DNA of 64,000 nt from Pectobacterium carotovorum (GCA_016415585.1 CP066552.1:1302001-1366000); one strand, 5' to 3'; shown: positions 1-10,036, numbered from the stretch's first letter. The notes: generated from the letters alone by a model not told the origin. Program-made: numbers and translations.

Positions 1-1
1 T

Positions 2-778
2 CAGCAGGCACTGTCACAGTGCGGCCTGCCTGCCGCTGCGGTGCAGGCAATTGAAAGCCCGGAGCGTGAGCTGGTCAATCAACTGCTGAAGCTCGATCGC
101 TACGTGGATATGCTGATTCCGCGCGGTGGTGCAGGTCTGCATAAGCTGTGTCGCGAACAATCGACAATTCCGGTCATCACTGGTGGTATCGGCGTTTGCC
201 ACATTTATGCTGACGACAGCATCGATTTCGACAAAGCGCTGACCGTCATTGAAAGTGCTAAGGTACAGCGCCCTAGCGCCTGCAACAGCCTGGAAACGCT
301 GTTGGTCAATCAACGTATCGCTGACCGTTTCCTGCCGGAACTGAGCAAAAAAATGGCGGCGTCTGGTGTTACGTTACATGCCAGCCCGTCAGCAATGCCT
401 TACCTGACCGATGGCCCGGCAAGCGTCGTTGCCGTGGAAGATGCCAACTACAATGATGAATGGCTCTCTAACGACCTGAACGTCACGCTGGTGGACGATC
501 TGGATGCGGCGGTGGCCCATATCCGCGAACATGGTACACAGCACTCTGATGCGATTCTGACGCGCTCCTTGGGCAATGCAGAACGCTTCGTGCGTGAAGT
601 GGACTCCTCTGCGGTGTATGTCAACGCCAGTACGCGTTTCACCGACGGCGGCCAGTTTGGCCTCGGCGCGGAAGTGGCAGTCAGTACCCAGAAACTGCAT
701 GCGCGCGGTCCAATGGGGTTGGAAGCGCTGACCACCTATAAGTGGATTGGTTATGGCGACGATCTGATTCGTGTGTAA
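2..778 (+). CDS. proA: Gamma-glutamyl phosphate reductase, C-terminal part
   Basis: Cytosolic second enzyme of proline synthesis: NADPH-dependent reduction of gamma-glutamyl phosphate to glutamate semialdehyde. The gene enters from outside the window, so only about the last 258 codons are seen, reading open from base 2 to a TAA at 776-778. The aldehyde-dehydrogenase-like fold is recognisable: a segment [12 protein letters not shown], the region around the expected catalytic cysteine ([13 protein letters not shown]), and a C-terminal segment [25 protein letters not shown] typical of ProA. In enterobacteria proBA is followed directly by thrW; here a broken oxidase gene and an IS lie between them. 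Intact in the visible part. Identification is very secure. Confidence 0.97.
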   Translation, partial: QQALSQCGLPAAAVQAIESPERELVNQLLKLDRYVDMLIPRGGAGLHKLCREQSTIPVITGGIGVCHIYADDSIDFDKALTVIESAKVQRPSACNSLETLLVNQRIADRFLPELSKKMAASGVTLHASPSAMPYLTDGPASVVAVEDANYNDEWLSNDLNVTLVDDLDAAVAHIREHGTQHSDAILTRSLGNAERFVREVDSSAVYVNASTRFTDGGQFGLGAEVAVSTQKLHARGPMGLEALTTYKWIGYGDDLIRV

Positions 779-785
779 TTTTTTT

Positions 786-841
786 GCTGCCTGAAGGCAG
801 CAGGGTTCTCTGTTATGAGTAGAGAAGATGACAGAGAACCC
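786..841 (+). terminator. Two stem-loops after proA
   Basis: The first hairpin is GCTGCC-TGAA-GGCAGC at 786-801. The second pairs GGGTTCTCTGT (803-813) with ACAGAGAACCC (831-841), 11 perfect pairs, followed by a T-rich stretch. They lie between the proA stop and the end of the oppositely oriented oxidase remnant, so they may serve both strands. Confidence 0.7.
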
Positions 842-879
842 TTTACTTTTACACCGTATTTGAAATTCTAAAAAAAATA

Positions 880-2927
880 TCAATGATGACCTTGCGCAAG
901 CCCTCCCGCCCCGTCAGGAAGCCCAATCACTACATTTTGCATCATTCCCTGATCCTCATGATCCAGAATATGGCAATGCAATACAAACTCACCGATATAG
1001 CGTTCATAACGTGTACGAATAGAAATTTTGTATGACCCGTTGGAGCGTTAATGGAGCTTAATGGTTATGTTACTTTTTATCCATAATGTATCCTTCCAGA
1101 CGCCTTTCAGACCAGCGTACTGTGAGATACTACCATCCGCTTCCTTCGCGCCCTGCATACTCACGTCATTGCCATTTGGATCGAGAATCTGAATAATTTC
1201 GAAAGGATTTACATGAATATGGAAAGGATGACTAGCGAAATAGGATTGTAATTGCCATTCCTGCGCGGTTCCAAGTACCAATGGGCGCTCGATCTGGGTA
1301 GGGGAATAGGAATGAGAGCCAGCAGGGCTATAGGTTCCATCGCTATTTTTTACTACAGAAAATGAATTACCCACTTCAAACGTCGGGGGCGTCTTGGTTG
1401 TATCAATGTAAAACACCAGTTCCTGCGCTGGGACATGGCTCACCTCTTCGTCAGTAATAGGCGGATGGGGAACAAATTTGGTCAGCTTAAGGCCCTCTTT
1501 CAAACTACTGACAATTTCTTTGGCCAGCTCGGGTTGATAAGCCTTCTGCGCACGCTCGATCAGTTGCTGAGTTGTTGACGCTATGGGGTCGCTTGTAGGG
1601 TTCCCGCCTTTGACTCTGACGAAACCCAGCACCGAGCGTGCTTTGTCTTCACGCGAGGCGTTATCCGCTGCTTTTACCGGTGGATTGACAATACAATAGA
1701 GGCCATCTTCAGGGAAATTGACAAGTAGATCATTGCGATAGCCGGGTTGCAGGGTAGTATTAGTTTGTACCAGTCCCTGGGGCATAGTCAGTCCGTCAGC
1801 TGCGACGACAGCATAAGGGCTCGGTGAGCCAGTGCAGAGATCGCGTACAAAACGATCCTCATCTGCTGCGCTAAGGTCCTTTTCTCGTGAGAGAAAATCA
1901 TTGGTATTGAGTTTACGAAACTCTACTTTAATAGTCTCACGCACCCCAGCATGAACCAGACGCCAGCGTTCAACCTGACCAGCTTTGGTATTGGCAAAAA
2001 CAGGCCTTACTCGGCCGTTGACTGTAGTAAAACGACCCGAATCATCCCATGATCCTGGCTCGAATTGCTTATAAGAGGCTACTTCGCCAGGGTTACATGA
2101 CCAGTCAATAGATCCATCTGGTTTTTCCTTCAGCTCGCCATCCTTGAGGCAGGCATAGGGAATTTGCTCAAAAACCAGCGGATGTTCAGGGAATGGTTTA
2201 CCATCCGTGGTCTTCAGCAGTGTATCGATATCGCCGTTTGACGTTTCGGTTGGCATACGATTCCCACGAATAACAAGCGCACCAGCCATACCACTGCCAA
2301 CCTGAACTGCGGTTGAACCATGCTTATGCGGGTGATACCAAAATGTTCCAGAAGGATGATCGGAGGGAATGTTATATTCATATTCAAACTTCACACCTGG
2401 GTTAATTGACAACAGGACATTATCGCTATTCCCGGTTGGGCTAACCCAAAGCCCGTGGCTATGTAGATTGGTGTAGTTGTAACAATGTGGGACGTTAATG
2501 TTATCATTTTTTTGCTGCAATCAGGTTCGGGAGGTAACTGGTTATCGAGTCTTATTCTGACAGTATCTCCCGGCATGGCTTCAATCGTTGGGGCTATAAA
2601 AGGGTGGTAGGGATCGACACCTGTGCCGCTATAGCTACGTAAGCGTACTTTATCGGGGTGTCCTTGTGCTGGATTGTGAATTAATCCCTCTATATATTTC
2701 ACTTTAAGATCTAAAGTTTGCTCTCGACCTGCATGAGGCTGAGCTGGATTATCAGTTTTCATTAGATAAAGTGTTCCAGACGGCATCATTGACGATTCGG
2801 TCAGTATGGGAGGGTTCATGAATGTATTTACTTGCGACTCATTTTTTGCTTCTTGAGCATCTACATTAGGTAGATAAAAATTGAATAGAAAAACAGTCGC
2901 GCTGAGAAATAATTTTCTATATGCCAT
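880..2927 (-). pseudogene. Multicopper oxidase, broken by a frameshift and an in-frame stop
   Basis: Exported multicopper oxidase with a signal-peptide-like N-terminus (MAYRKLFLSATVFLFNF...DAQ). All copper-ligand motifs can be read if two lesions are ignored: LHSHG and WYHPHKHG in the N-terminal cupredoxin domain, HPFHIH near the C-terminus, then FVLHCHILDHEDQGMM. Lesion 1: a run of seven A (plus-strand T run 2507-2513) shifts the frame; one extra A would join DCSKK to NDNINVPHCYNYTN. Lesion 2: a TAA at 1048-1050 interrupts the frame, which then continues unchanged to a TGA at 880-882 and encodes the second HCH copper site. The product would be about 680 residues. As read, no fragment has all the ligands, so it is probably inactive unless one or both lesions are sequencing errors. 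A short near-duplication (CCATTAAGCT / CCATTAACGCT on the coding strand) surrounds the stop. Confidence 0.88.
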
Positions 2928-3537
2928 ATCTTCCCTATGCCTTAATTTTTTAAGTTTATACGAATTTATTTTTATAAATGAGTTTTTTTACCTCGCTATT
3001 TTTTTTTGCAATTAATTTAATGGTTAAATTAAAGTATAAATTTATAAAATTTCAAAATTGATAAACATCATATTGAATGTTTATGATTTTCAATGAATAT
3101 TTTCTATTTTTTTATGGAGGAGTATTTTTTAAATTTATATTTAGCCTAATTATTTTATAGGAGGGATAATGATTTTTACGAAAATTTATTTTTTGAGTAA
3201 ATGGTAGTAAGCGCGTGTCATGTGGACGAAGGAAAGCTCTGACGACAATGAAGGATGGCTTGTTAACAATCCTGACGCCATACAGATATACCCGTCATAC
3301 TTCAAGCTGCTTATGCGTTGGCAATACTCGGCTCATCTCTGAACCTCGGCCTTAAGGGCTGACGAATCCCCAGAAAAGGAGACAGGCATCGAGTTTTATG
3401 ATCTACTGATTTTCGCCAAAAAATTCAATGAGATATCCCTGTACCTGTCCGTAAAGTATGCCAGACTTTTTTCCGTGATACTTTAGCTTCGACACATCAA
3501 TATCGGCAAAATGCGCTTATTGATTCAACCACTGCGT
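2928..3537. other. AT-rich gap with a dispersed repeat, no gene seen
   Basis: About 250 very AT-rich bases upstream of the oxidase remnant could hold its old promoter. Bases 3292-3309 (CCGTCATACTTCAAGCTG) recur in opposite orientation at 62445-62462 before aroL, so this is part of a dispersed intergenic repeat. No convincing coding frame was found in the rest, up to the IS left end. Confidence 0.5.
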
Positions 3538-4409
3538 AGTTTTGTTGAATAAATCGAACTTTCAGGTGACTGGCGGATCTGATCACGACAGTTCGTTTCA
3601 ACACAGATCCTCATGGCAAAGCAAAAGTTTAAAATCACCAACTGGTCTGCCTACAACAACGCGCTCAGGCAACGTGGTTCACTGACGGTCTGGCTTGATG
3701 AATCAGCGATTGCCGCATGGACCGACAACGCACAACCTGAAGGTCGTGGCCGACCACTTCACTACAGTGAAATCTCGCATCTGGTCATCGACAGTACCGG
3801 TCTGAAGGTCTTCGGCGAAGGCGAATGGAAAGTCAGGCAGTACGGGACAGATAAGCACAGAGTATGGAGAAAACGCCATCTGGCGGCAGACAGTGTCACA
3901 CATGAGACTATCTGTGCCGATTTATCTCTCAGTGGAACCACTGATGCGCAGGCTCTTCCTGTGTTGATAAACCAGACTCACCGCAAAATCAAACAAGCCT
4001 CAGAAGATGGCGCTTACGATGTCTGCTACTGGTATGATGCCCTGATGAAGAAAAAAATCAGGCCACTCATCTCGCCGCGAAAGGGTGCGCAATACTGGCC
4101 CGACAAGTACCCTGAGCGTAACCATGCAGTGGCGAATCAGCACCTGAGCGGAAGTAATGGCGTCTGGAAAAAGAAAGTGGGTTATCACCGTCGCTCAGTG
4201 GCAGAAACGGCTATGTTCCGTATCAAAACCCTGCTGGGTGGTCATCTGAGCCTGCGGGACTATGACGCGCAGGTGGGTGAAGCGATGGCGATGGTTAACG
4301 CGCTGAACCGAATGACGTTATTGGGTATGCCGCACAGCGTCCGGATCGCGTAACAAGGGTTCCAGTTGGAGCCATCCTGTCGGCTGACTCTGATTTATTC
4401 AACAAAGCC
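3538..4409 (+). mobile_element. IS5-family (IS903-like) element, shortened
   Basis: The right end is GATTTATTCAACAAAGCC (to 4409) and the left end is TTTGTTGAATAAATC (from about 3541), which together form the terminal inverted repeat of IS903-like elements. The outermost three bases on the left (AGT at 3538-3540 instead of the expected GGC) do not match. The element is about 872 bp, whereas the family is about 1.05 kb; the deficit agrees with an internal deletion in its transposase gene. No matching target duplication is seen at the two sides, so flanking DNA has probably changed since insertion. Confidence 0.85.
3613..4353 (+). pseudogene. IS5/IS903-type transposase with internal in-frame deletion
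   Basis: The 246-residue reading frame starts MAKQKFKITNW and carries the DDE-type motifs of the family: VIDSTGLKVFGEGEW (first Asp), a DGAYD segment (second Asp) and AETAMFRIKTLLGG (Glu). Relatives are about 305-310 residues. From recall of the family, around 60 residues that normally sit between GRPLHY and ISHLVIDSTG are absent; here the two segments are fused as GRPLHYSEISHLVID. The frame is kept, so a shortened protein could be made, but it lacks a large part of the N-terminal domain and is probably inactive. The missing block is inferred from memory of IS903-like proteins. Confidence 0.8.
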
Positions 4410-4578
4410 TCTTTCTGATACTTCATGTGAAGAAGACCGTGGGTTTAGGGTACGTGGCGTACAGCGCGTCCGTTAAGCCGAAAAATTATAGTATATGGTG
4501 TTATTAGTACGGAAAATTATCAGAACTGCCTTATCAATATAAGGGTGATGATAAAACCAGCATACGACCGCCAAGCGC

Positions 4579-4607
4579 TTGACTTGGCGTACCATTATCA
4601 CTAATTT
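4579..4607 (+). promoter_or_regulatory. Candidate thrW promoter
   Basis: TTGACT (4579-4584), a 17-base spacer and TAATTT (4602-4607) lie about 45 bases before the tRNA. The -35 is good and the -10 moderate. Confidence 0.5.
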
Positions 4608-4652
4608 GTCACCCCGTAGTTCACGTCTGGCTCTCGCCACGACGATCCCAAA

Positions 4653-4728
4653 GCCGATATAGCTCAGTTGGTAGAGCAGCGCATTCGTAATGCGAAGGTC
4701 GTAGGTTCGACTCCTATTATCGGCACCA
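4653..4728 (+). tRNA. thrW: tRNA-Thr (anticodon CGT), island attachment site
   Basis: Complete 76-base cloverleaf. The acceptor stem is GCCGATA / TATCGGC with an encoded ACCA end, the anticodon loop is TTCGTAA giving CGT for ACG codons, and the T-loop is TTCGACT. Position after proA and sequence match enterobacterial thrW, a classic integration target. A tyrosine integrase begins 87 bases downstream, so the 3' half of this gene is probably attL of the island. No second copy of the tRNA 3' end was found downstream in the window. Confidence 0.97.
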
Positions 4729-4815
4729 TTCACTTATATCTTATTGATTTAATTAACGTTAAATTCATTCAAAGTGAAATCGCGTAGCCTCTACTACATA
4801 GAGGTCATACAGCCG

Positions 4816-6756
4816 ATGGCTCAACGTGATAATCTGTATCGCCGTAGCAGCGGTATTTATGTTGTCCGTATTGCAGTTCCCGCCCGATACCGTCTCTACA
4901 CGGGACAGCGTGAGATTCACGCTTCAACAGAAACAAACGACATCAGAAAAGCGAGAGCGATTGCCGCAGGTTTATTGGTTGTCTGGCAGCGATGTCTGGG
5001 TGAGTATCAAAAATTGGATAGAGAAAAGTTGGTAAGCAGTGCGCCTGCTTTGGCTGGAGAAGGAATGATCAGCCTCGCTGAATTTTGCGGTTTAACGAGC
5101 GCTTCCCTGCAACAAGTGGCGCAGCGACTACTTGATACGAATATCCCGCTTTTTTGGCTTGCTGATGGGCGTCCTGCCTACTATGTAGAAGACCTCTCAC
5201 TCGTTGATAAGGATGATCCTGGGGCTTCTGGATTTATCATCGATAGTGCCATTAACATCGGGATCAGAGGTTCTCTGAACGGTTATATTCAGCCCTTGGT
5301 TGCCTCACGTATATTACGTCAGATGATAGCAGGCGAGACGCTGGAAGCAGAAACCGCGTTTAAATCCTCAGAGGCTTCATCCAAAGCTGCATGGTTCGTT
5401 GACTTTCCCGGTGTCGAAATCTCACCTACTTCATTAATGATTCATCGTGTGCAAGCTGAGCGCTTACGATTATTTTGGCTGTCATATAGTCCCGTGCTCT
5501 CTCCTGCAACTCCTGAGAAGCCAAAAGCAATATCCACTGCAATATTGTCCCCATCATTGCCAGAGAATGAGTATGTAAATCGTAAATACTACTCTGTGAA
5601 AATGAGCGAGCTATGTGAAAAATATATTCGCTACAAGCGCGGGGGGAAATTCACGGAAAAGGCAGAGAATCGAGTTCGGGAAGGTTTTAGCCTACTGGTT
5701 GAAGTCATGGGTGATCCAAAGCTTATAAAAGTAGATCGTGACTATCTCCGTGAGTATGAGAGCTTACTAAGGTCGATACCTGCACGGCGTGATTTGGCTA
5801 AAATCCGATACAAAATCAATGACATTCATAAGCTGGTGGTTAAAGCAAAAGAGAATGGCGACTCTCTAATGAGCGATAACACCGTTCGTAAATATATGCG
5901 GGTTATCTTCGAAGCTTTCAGGTGGGCTGATGGAGAAGGTATTTTTATTAAGTCCCCAGCGAATCAATTCTTCGCACCTGTAGAAAATGAAAAGATGGAT
6001 CAGGACTTCAAAGCTGATTTCACTGATGAGGATTTGCGCGCTATTTTTAACTGCCCTTGGTTTAAACGTGGAACTGTGGATAGAAATAGCGAGGGACGCT
6101 TCCATCATTACCGTGCATTTCATTACTGGTTGCCACTCATCGGATTCTTTACCGGAGCAAGGATTAATGAGTTATGCCAACTTTATCTAGATGATATTAA
6201 GCAGGATGCGACCGGGTTTTATTTCTTTGAAATCAACAACGATCGGGCCGATCAGTCACTGAAAACGATTAATTCACGAAGAAAAATACCGTTGCATCCG
6301 ACATTGATAAAACTTGGATTAATCCGCTATTGCGAAGCATTGAAGAAAGCAGGTCATGCGCGTTTATTTCCAGAGCTTCCTTACCACCCTGTAAAAGGAT
6401 ATGGCGATAAAGCTTCGGACTGGTTTAATCGCTCGTTGCTCAAAAAACGGTTAGGCTTTGAAAAAGACAGCAAAAAATCTTTCCATTCATTCCGTCACAC
6501 GTTTTCTACCAGGCTCAAACAAGCAGGAATCGACAGCGAGACGCGTGCGCAGTTTGTTGGACATATCCGCGGTTCTGGAGAGACGGAGAACCGATATAGC
6601 AAAGATCATCCACCAGCAGCCCTCTATGCTGTGCTTGAGAGCGTTACGTTAGGGCTACCAGAAGTTGCTCCATTTGTTTGCGAAGATGGTGTAGATGCGG
6701 TAGCTGATGCGCTACAAATTAAAAGAAATAATAGAGAGCGTAATCTTAAACAATAA
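4816..6756 (+). CDS. Tyrosine-type site-specific integrase of the thrW island
   Basis: Catalyses integration and excision of the island at thrW. A C-terminal phage-integrase domain carries the expected residues: Arg449 in TGARINEL, His557 and Arg560 in FHSFRHTFS, His583 in VGHIRG and the nucleophile Tyr594 in ENRYSK. The N-terminal half contains a DNA-binding region. I chose ATG 4816 (MAQRDNLYRR) over the GTG at 4774 because GAGGTC lies at the right distance before it; this gives 646 residues. Integrases this long with a C-terminal extension past the tyrosine are typical of genomic islands rather than lambda-like phages. It looks intact. An IS256-family copy lies just downstream. Confidence 0.93.
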   Translation: MAQRDNLYRRSSGIYVVRIAVPARYRLYTGQREIHASTETNDIRKARAIAAGLLVVWQRCLGEYQKLDREKLVSSAPALAGEGMISLAEFCGLTSASLQQVAQRLLDTNIPLFWLADGRPAYYVEDLSLVDKDDPGASGFIIDSAINIGIRGSLNGYIQPLVASRILRQMIAGETLEAETAFKSSEASSKAAWFVDFPGVEISPTSLMIHRVQAERLRLFWLSYSPVLSPATPEKPKAISTAILSPSLPENEYVNRKYYSVKMSELCEKYIRYKRGGKFTEKAENRVREGFSLLVEVMGDPKLIKVDRDYLREYESLLRSIPARRDLAKIRYKINDIHKLVVKAKENGDSLMSDNTVRKYMRVIFEAFRWADGEGIFIKSPANQFFAPVENEKMDQDFKADFTDEDLRAIFNCPWFKRGTVDRNSEGRFHHYRAFHYWLPLIGFFTGARINELCQLYLDDIKQDATGFYFFEINNDRADQSLKTINSRRKIPLHPTLIKLGLIRYCEALKKAGHARLFPELPYHPVKGYGDKASDWFNRSLLKKRLGFEKDSKKSFHSFRHTFSTRLKQAGIDSETRAQFVGHIRGSGETENRYSKDHPPAALYAVLESVTLGLPEVAPFVCEDGVDAVADALQIKRNNRERNLKQ

Positions 6757-6810
6757 ACATAAGTTTGAGTGTTTTTGTTAGCTGTCTGATTTAATTTGTT
6801 TGTTATAATA

Positions 6811-8125
6811 GAGACTGTAATTAAAATTGTGTAATTGCCTGTTTTTGATATGTTCACTCCAACAACGGAGACAGGCAAACGATGGACGAAAAGAAACTTA
6901 AAGCACTGGCTGCTGAATTGGCTAAAGGCCTTAAAACCGAAGCCGACCTCAATGCGTTTTCCCGCATGCTGACGAAGTTAACCGTCGAAACCGCGCTCAA
7001 TGCAGAACTGACTGAGCATCTCGGGCACGAAAAAAATGCCCCTAAATCAGGCTCCAATACCCGAAATGGTTACTCGTCTAAAACCGTGTTATGTGACGAC
7101 GGTGAGATTGAACTAAGCACGCCACGTGACCGTGAAAACACCTTCGATCCGCAACTGATAAAGAAAAATCAGACGCGCATCACGCAGATGGACAGCCAGA
7201 TTTTATCCCTGTACGCCAAAGGTATGACGACCCGTGAAATCGTTTCTACATTCAAAGAGATGTACGATGCCGATGTGTCGCCCACGCTGATATCCAAAGT
7301 CACCGATGCGGTTAAAGAACAGGTGACAGAATGGCAAAATCGTCCGTTAGACTCACTGTATCCCATTGTTTACCTTGATTGTATTGTGGTGAAAGTCCGT
7401 CATAGCGGCAGTGTCATTAACAAAGCGGTATTCCTCGCTCTGGGTATTAACACCGAAGGCCAGAAAGAGCTGCTGGGTATGTGGCTGGCCGAAAACGAAG
7501 GCGCGAAGTTCTGGCTAACAGTGCTGACGGAGCTTAAAAACCGAGGACTTCAGGACATCCTGATTGCCTGCGTGGACGGCTTGAAAGGCTTCCCAGAGGC
7601 CATCAACAGCGTCTATCCGCAGACACATATCCAACTGTGCATCATCCACATGGTGCGAAACAGCCTGAAATACGTCTCGTGGAAGGATTACAAGGGCATC
7701 ACCAGCGGGCTGAAAGCGGTGTATCAGGCCCCAACCGAGGAAGCGGCGTTGATGGCGCTGGACACATTCGCGGGCATCTGGGATGAGAAATACCCCCAAA
7801 TCAGCAAAAGCTGGCGTGCGCACTGGGAAAATCTCAACACGTTCTTTGGCTACCCGCCGGATATCCGCAAGGCTATCTACACCACCAATGCCATCGAGTC
7901 GCTGAACAGTGTGATTAGGCAGGCGATAAAGAAACGTAAGGCGTTCCCGACAGATGATTCGGTACGTAAAGTGATTTATCTGGCGATACAGTCGGCCTCG
8001 AAAAAATGGAGTATGCCGATCCAGAACTGGCGGCTGGCAATGAGCCGTTTTATTATCGAGTTCGGTGACCGCCTGAGCGATCACCTTTAATACGGTGGCA
8101 ATTACACAGAATTATGGACAGGCTC
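6811..8125 (+). mobile_element. IS256-family element, copy 1
   Basis: 1315 bp with terminal inverted repeats beginning GAGACTGTAATT (left) and GAGCCTGTCCAT (right, read inward). It carries one transposase gene and appears identical in protein to the inverted copy at 10047-11361. The 8-base flanks are TTATAATA on the left and GTTTCGAG on the right: they do not match each other, but each is the reverse complement of the corresponding flank of copy 2. That pattern shows inversion between the copies. Confidence 0.95.
6882..8090 (+). CDS. IS256-family (mutator-type) transposase, copy 1
   Basis: 402 residues, a normal length for the family. DDE-type catalytic residues sit in the expected context: first Asp in VYLDCIVVKVRHSG, second in ACVDGLKGFPEAI, and Glu in TTNAIESLNSVIRQAIKKRKAFP, the hallmark segment of Transposase_mut proteins. 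It reads through without damage and ends a few bases before the right inverted repeat. The protein is identical to that of copy 2, which points to recent transposition. The two copies provide the homology for the local inversion described at this locus. Confidence 0.96.
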   Translation: MDEKKLKALAAELAKGLKTEADLNAFSRMLTKLTVETALNAELTEHLGHEKNAPKSGSNTRNGYSSKTVLCDDGEIELSTPRDRENTFDPQLIKKNQTRITQMDSQILSLYAKGMTTREIVSTFKEMYDADVSPTLISKVTDAVKEQVTEWQNRPLDSLYPIVYLDCIVVKVRHSGSVINKAVFLALGINTEGQKELLGMWLAENEGAKFWLTVLTELKNRGLQDILIACVDGLKGFPEAINSVYPQTHIQLCIIHMVRNSLKYVSWKDYKGITSGLKAVYQAPTEEAALMALDTFAGIWDEKYPQISKSWRAHWENLNTFFGYPPDIRKAIYTTNAIESLNSVIRQAIKKRKAFPTDDSVRKVIYLAIQSASKKWSMPIQNWRLAMSRFIIEFGDRLSDHL

Positions 8126-8453
8126 GTTTCGAGTTTTGATTCAAACCATCTATTTCATTCATATTCATTTATAAAAACGTATTGTAATGATGCAAAGCAA
8201 CTTTTTTTACTAACTCATAACTTTACGTTTTTCAAATTGGCACGCGACTGGTTCAATACAAACAATAAAAACAGAAAAAGGAAAGAAAAAATTGAAAACG
8301 CATTTTTCTATACCATTGAACCCAGTGCTGTTACGCCTCGCTCATCAGCAATATGTAATGCTGACCCGAGTTTAATTGATTACAACTCAGAATATCATTA
8401 TATCTTTGATACTTTGTATAAGCATAAAGAACATCCTCGACTAACTCGTGAGC
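8126..8453 (+). pseudogene. AAA_13/RloC-like ATPase, middle fragment (inverted)
   Basis: Middle piece of the ATPase gene whose 5' part is at 11362-13013 on the other strand. It opens with the IS256 target duplication GTTTCGAG and encodes SSFDSNHLFHSYSFIKTYC, which completes the Walker B/D-loop region (DDPV-SSFDSNH), followed by LLTHNFTFFKLARDW with the switch histidine. It stops at the 10-base duplication ACTCGTGAGC (8444-8453), where an ISAs1 element is inserted. After inversion it lies on the plus strand and cannot be expressed as part of the original protein. Confidence 0.9.
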
Positions 8454-9673
8454 CAGGGTGGGATCCCACTTTACTTATTGAAATAGAGAACTTATTTCGA
8501 TTTCATTGATCTGAGTTTTATCTCCCCCCAACACTCAGTGAAAGACAATGACCATCTTTAATTATATCAATGAAATACCCGACCCTCGCTGCGAGACGAA
8601 TAAAAAGCATGAATTGATGGACGTCATTTTCCTCACCTTTGCTGCCGTGCTCAGCGGCGCATCGGGTTGGAAAGCCATACAGCAATTCGGTGAGTGCCAA
8701 CTCCCGTGGCTGAGACAGCATTCTCCTTTTGCTAATGGTATTCCAAAACGTCATTGTATCGCCAATATTATCAAGGCATTAGATAGCCAGTCCCTGATGT
8801 CGGCACTGTTAAGCTGGATTAATGAACGTCGCAGTGGTAATGGCAGAAAACAGATAGCAATTGACGGTAAAACACTTCGCGGAACGGGCAACGGCTTTTT
8901 AGCGCAAGCCCTGCATGTCGTCAGCGCTTACGACATTGGCAATGGTATTGCGTTGTATCAACAACTTACTGAAAGAAAAGGTAAAGAAGGACCAGTGGCC
9001 CGCCAGCTTATTGAATGTCTGTCGCTGGAAAATGCCACCGTCACGCTGGATGCTCTTCATTGTCAGGTGGAGACATTGCAGCTTATCTGTCAGCGTAAAG
9101 GCGAGTTTATCGTCGGCATTAAAGGGAACCAAAAAAAGCTGTATGAATTTGTTAAACAGCGTTTTTCTTCATGTTATGACGATGAAGGGCTGGCGACGCA
9201 CAGTGAAAATAATCAGGCGCATGGGCGGACGGAATATCGTCAGGTGATGCAGATAGATGCGGACCTTCCCGAGGAGTTAAAACAACGCTGGCCGACAATT
9301 CGTACGTTAATAGAAGTGGTGAGTGAACGTGGTGAGCGGGGAAAGGTGGTACACAGAGAGTCGCGTTGGTATGTCAGTTCGTTGGCGGTAGACGCACGGG
9401 TAGCGTCACAAATGATACGCGAGCATTGGTGTATAGAAAATCAACTGCATTGGGTATTGGATGTGGTTTTCAGAGAGGATGAGATGAACCTGAAAGACCC
9501 GGAAGGAGCGGCGCATATGGCGCTGTTCAATCGAGTCGCGTTGAGTGTTCTGAAACAGCATGAAGGTAAAAAAGATAGCATAGCGGGCAAACGACAATGT
9601 GCCGGATGGTCAGGAGATTTTCGTAGCGAGGTTATCTTTGGTTAATTCATCGACAAAGTGGAATCCCGCCCTG
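8454..9673 (+). mobile_element. ISAs1-family element inside the ATPase gene
   Basis: 1220 bp. The ends are CAGGGTGGGATCCCACTTT (left) and its near-complement AAAGTGGAATCCCGCCCTG (right). Perfect 10-base direct repeats ACTCGTGAGC flank it at 8444-8453 and 9674-9683, within the 8-10 bp range known for the family. Removing the element plus one repeat restores the ATPase reading frame exactly (THR-ARG-GLU-GLN-ALA-PHE). Confidence 0.95.
8548..9645 (+). CDS. ISAs1-family transposase
   Basis: 365 residues, about full length for the family. It begins with the typical N-terminal region (IPDPRCETNKKHELMDVIFLTFAAVLSG), then has AIDGKTLRG with the first catalytic Asp, VTLDALHCQ with the second, and RWYVSSL / REHWCIENQLHWVLDVVFREDE with the glutamate. 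The frame is intact, so the element may still be active. It inserted into the RloC-like gene independently of the IS256 insertion, because its 10-base target repeat is undisturbed and direct. Confidence 0.95.
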   Translation: MTIFNYINEIPDPRCETNKKHELMDVIFLTFAAVLSGASGWKAIQQFGECQLPWLRQHSPFANGIPKRHCIANIIKALDSQSLMSALLSWINERRSGNGRKQIAIDGKTLRGTGNGFLAQALHVVSAYDIGNGIALYQQLTERKGKEGPVARQLIECLSLENATVTLDALHCQVETLQLICQRKGEFIVGIKGNQKKLYEFVKQRFSSCYDDEGLATHSENNQAHGRTEYRQVMQIDADLPEELKQRWPTIRTLIEVVSERGERGKVVHRESRWYVSSLAVDARVASQMIREHWCIENQLHWVLDVVFREDEMNLKDPEGAAHMALFNRVALSVLKQHEGKKDSIAGKRQCAGWSGDFRSEVIFG

Positions 9674-10003
9674 ACTCGTGAGCAGGCATTCTTTACAGCA
9701 AATCTATCTCGTAAATTGTTAGAATCATTTTTAAACTTCAAATACCCAAAACATAGATCAGATTTATCACAACTAATGGATGTTGCTGCAAAAAATTGTG
9801 TTGTCTTTGATAGCAATAAAAAAGAAAAGGTTTATCGCTTCATTAACAAATATTCCCATAGTGCTGTTATCGAAATGAATGAAGATATTGCTGAAAATTT
9901 AATAGGTGAAGGCACAAACGTAATCGGAGATATCTTTTTATGGATAGAAGAAATTGACAAGGTTCATTATGATGAAATGGTAAGTGTTTGCCAGAAAAAC
10001 TGA
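9674..10003 (+). pseudogene. AAA_13/RloC-like ATPase, C-terminal fragment (inverted)
   Basis: C-terminal piece of the disrupted ATPase. In the rebuilt frame it reads TREQAFFTANLSRKLLESFLNFKYP, then YRFINKYSHSAVIE, ending at TGA 10001-10003. R-K-L-L-E followed later by a Ser-His is reminiscent of the Arg/Glu/His triad of PrrC and RloC anticodon nucleases, but I compared this only from memory. With the two other pieces, counting each target repeat once, the gene is 2292 bases or 763 codons plus stop, a whole number of codons. Confidence 0.88.
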
Positions 10004-10008
10004 TAGTT

Positions 10009-10036
10009 GCATCCCCCCAATTGTTATGGGGGATGC
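10009..10036 (+). terminator. Stem-loop after the ATPase C-terminal fragment
   Basis: GCATCCCCC pairs with GGGGGATGC around a ten-base loop, starting 5 bases after the stop codon. It was probably the natural terminator of the ATPase gene before the inversion. There is no strong T run. Confidence 0.55.

Noticed and set aside
4473..4733. 86-codon minus-strand frame (MNGADNRSRTYDLRITNALLYQ...)
   Set aside because: It is antisense to the tRNA-Thr gene; this type of frame is a well-known false gene arising from tRNA complements.
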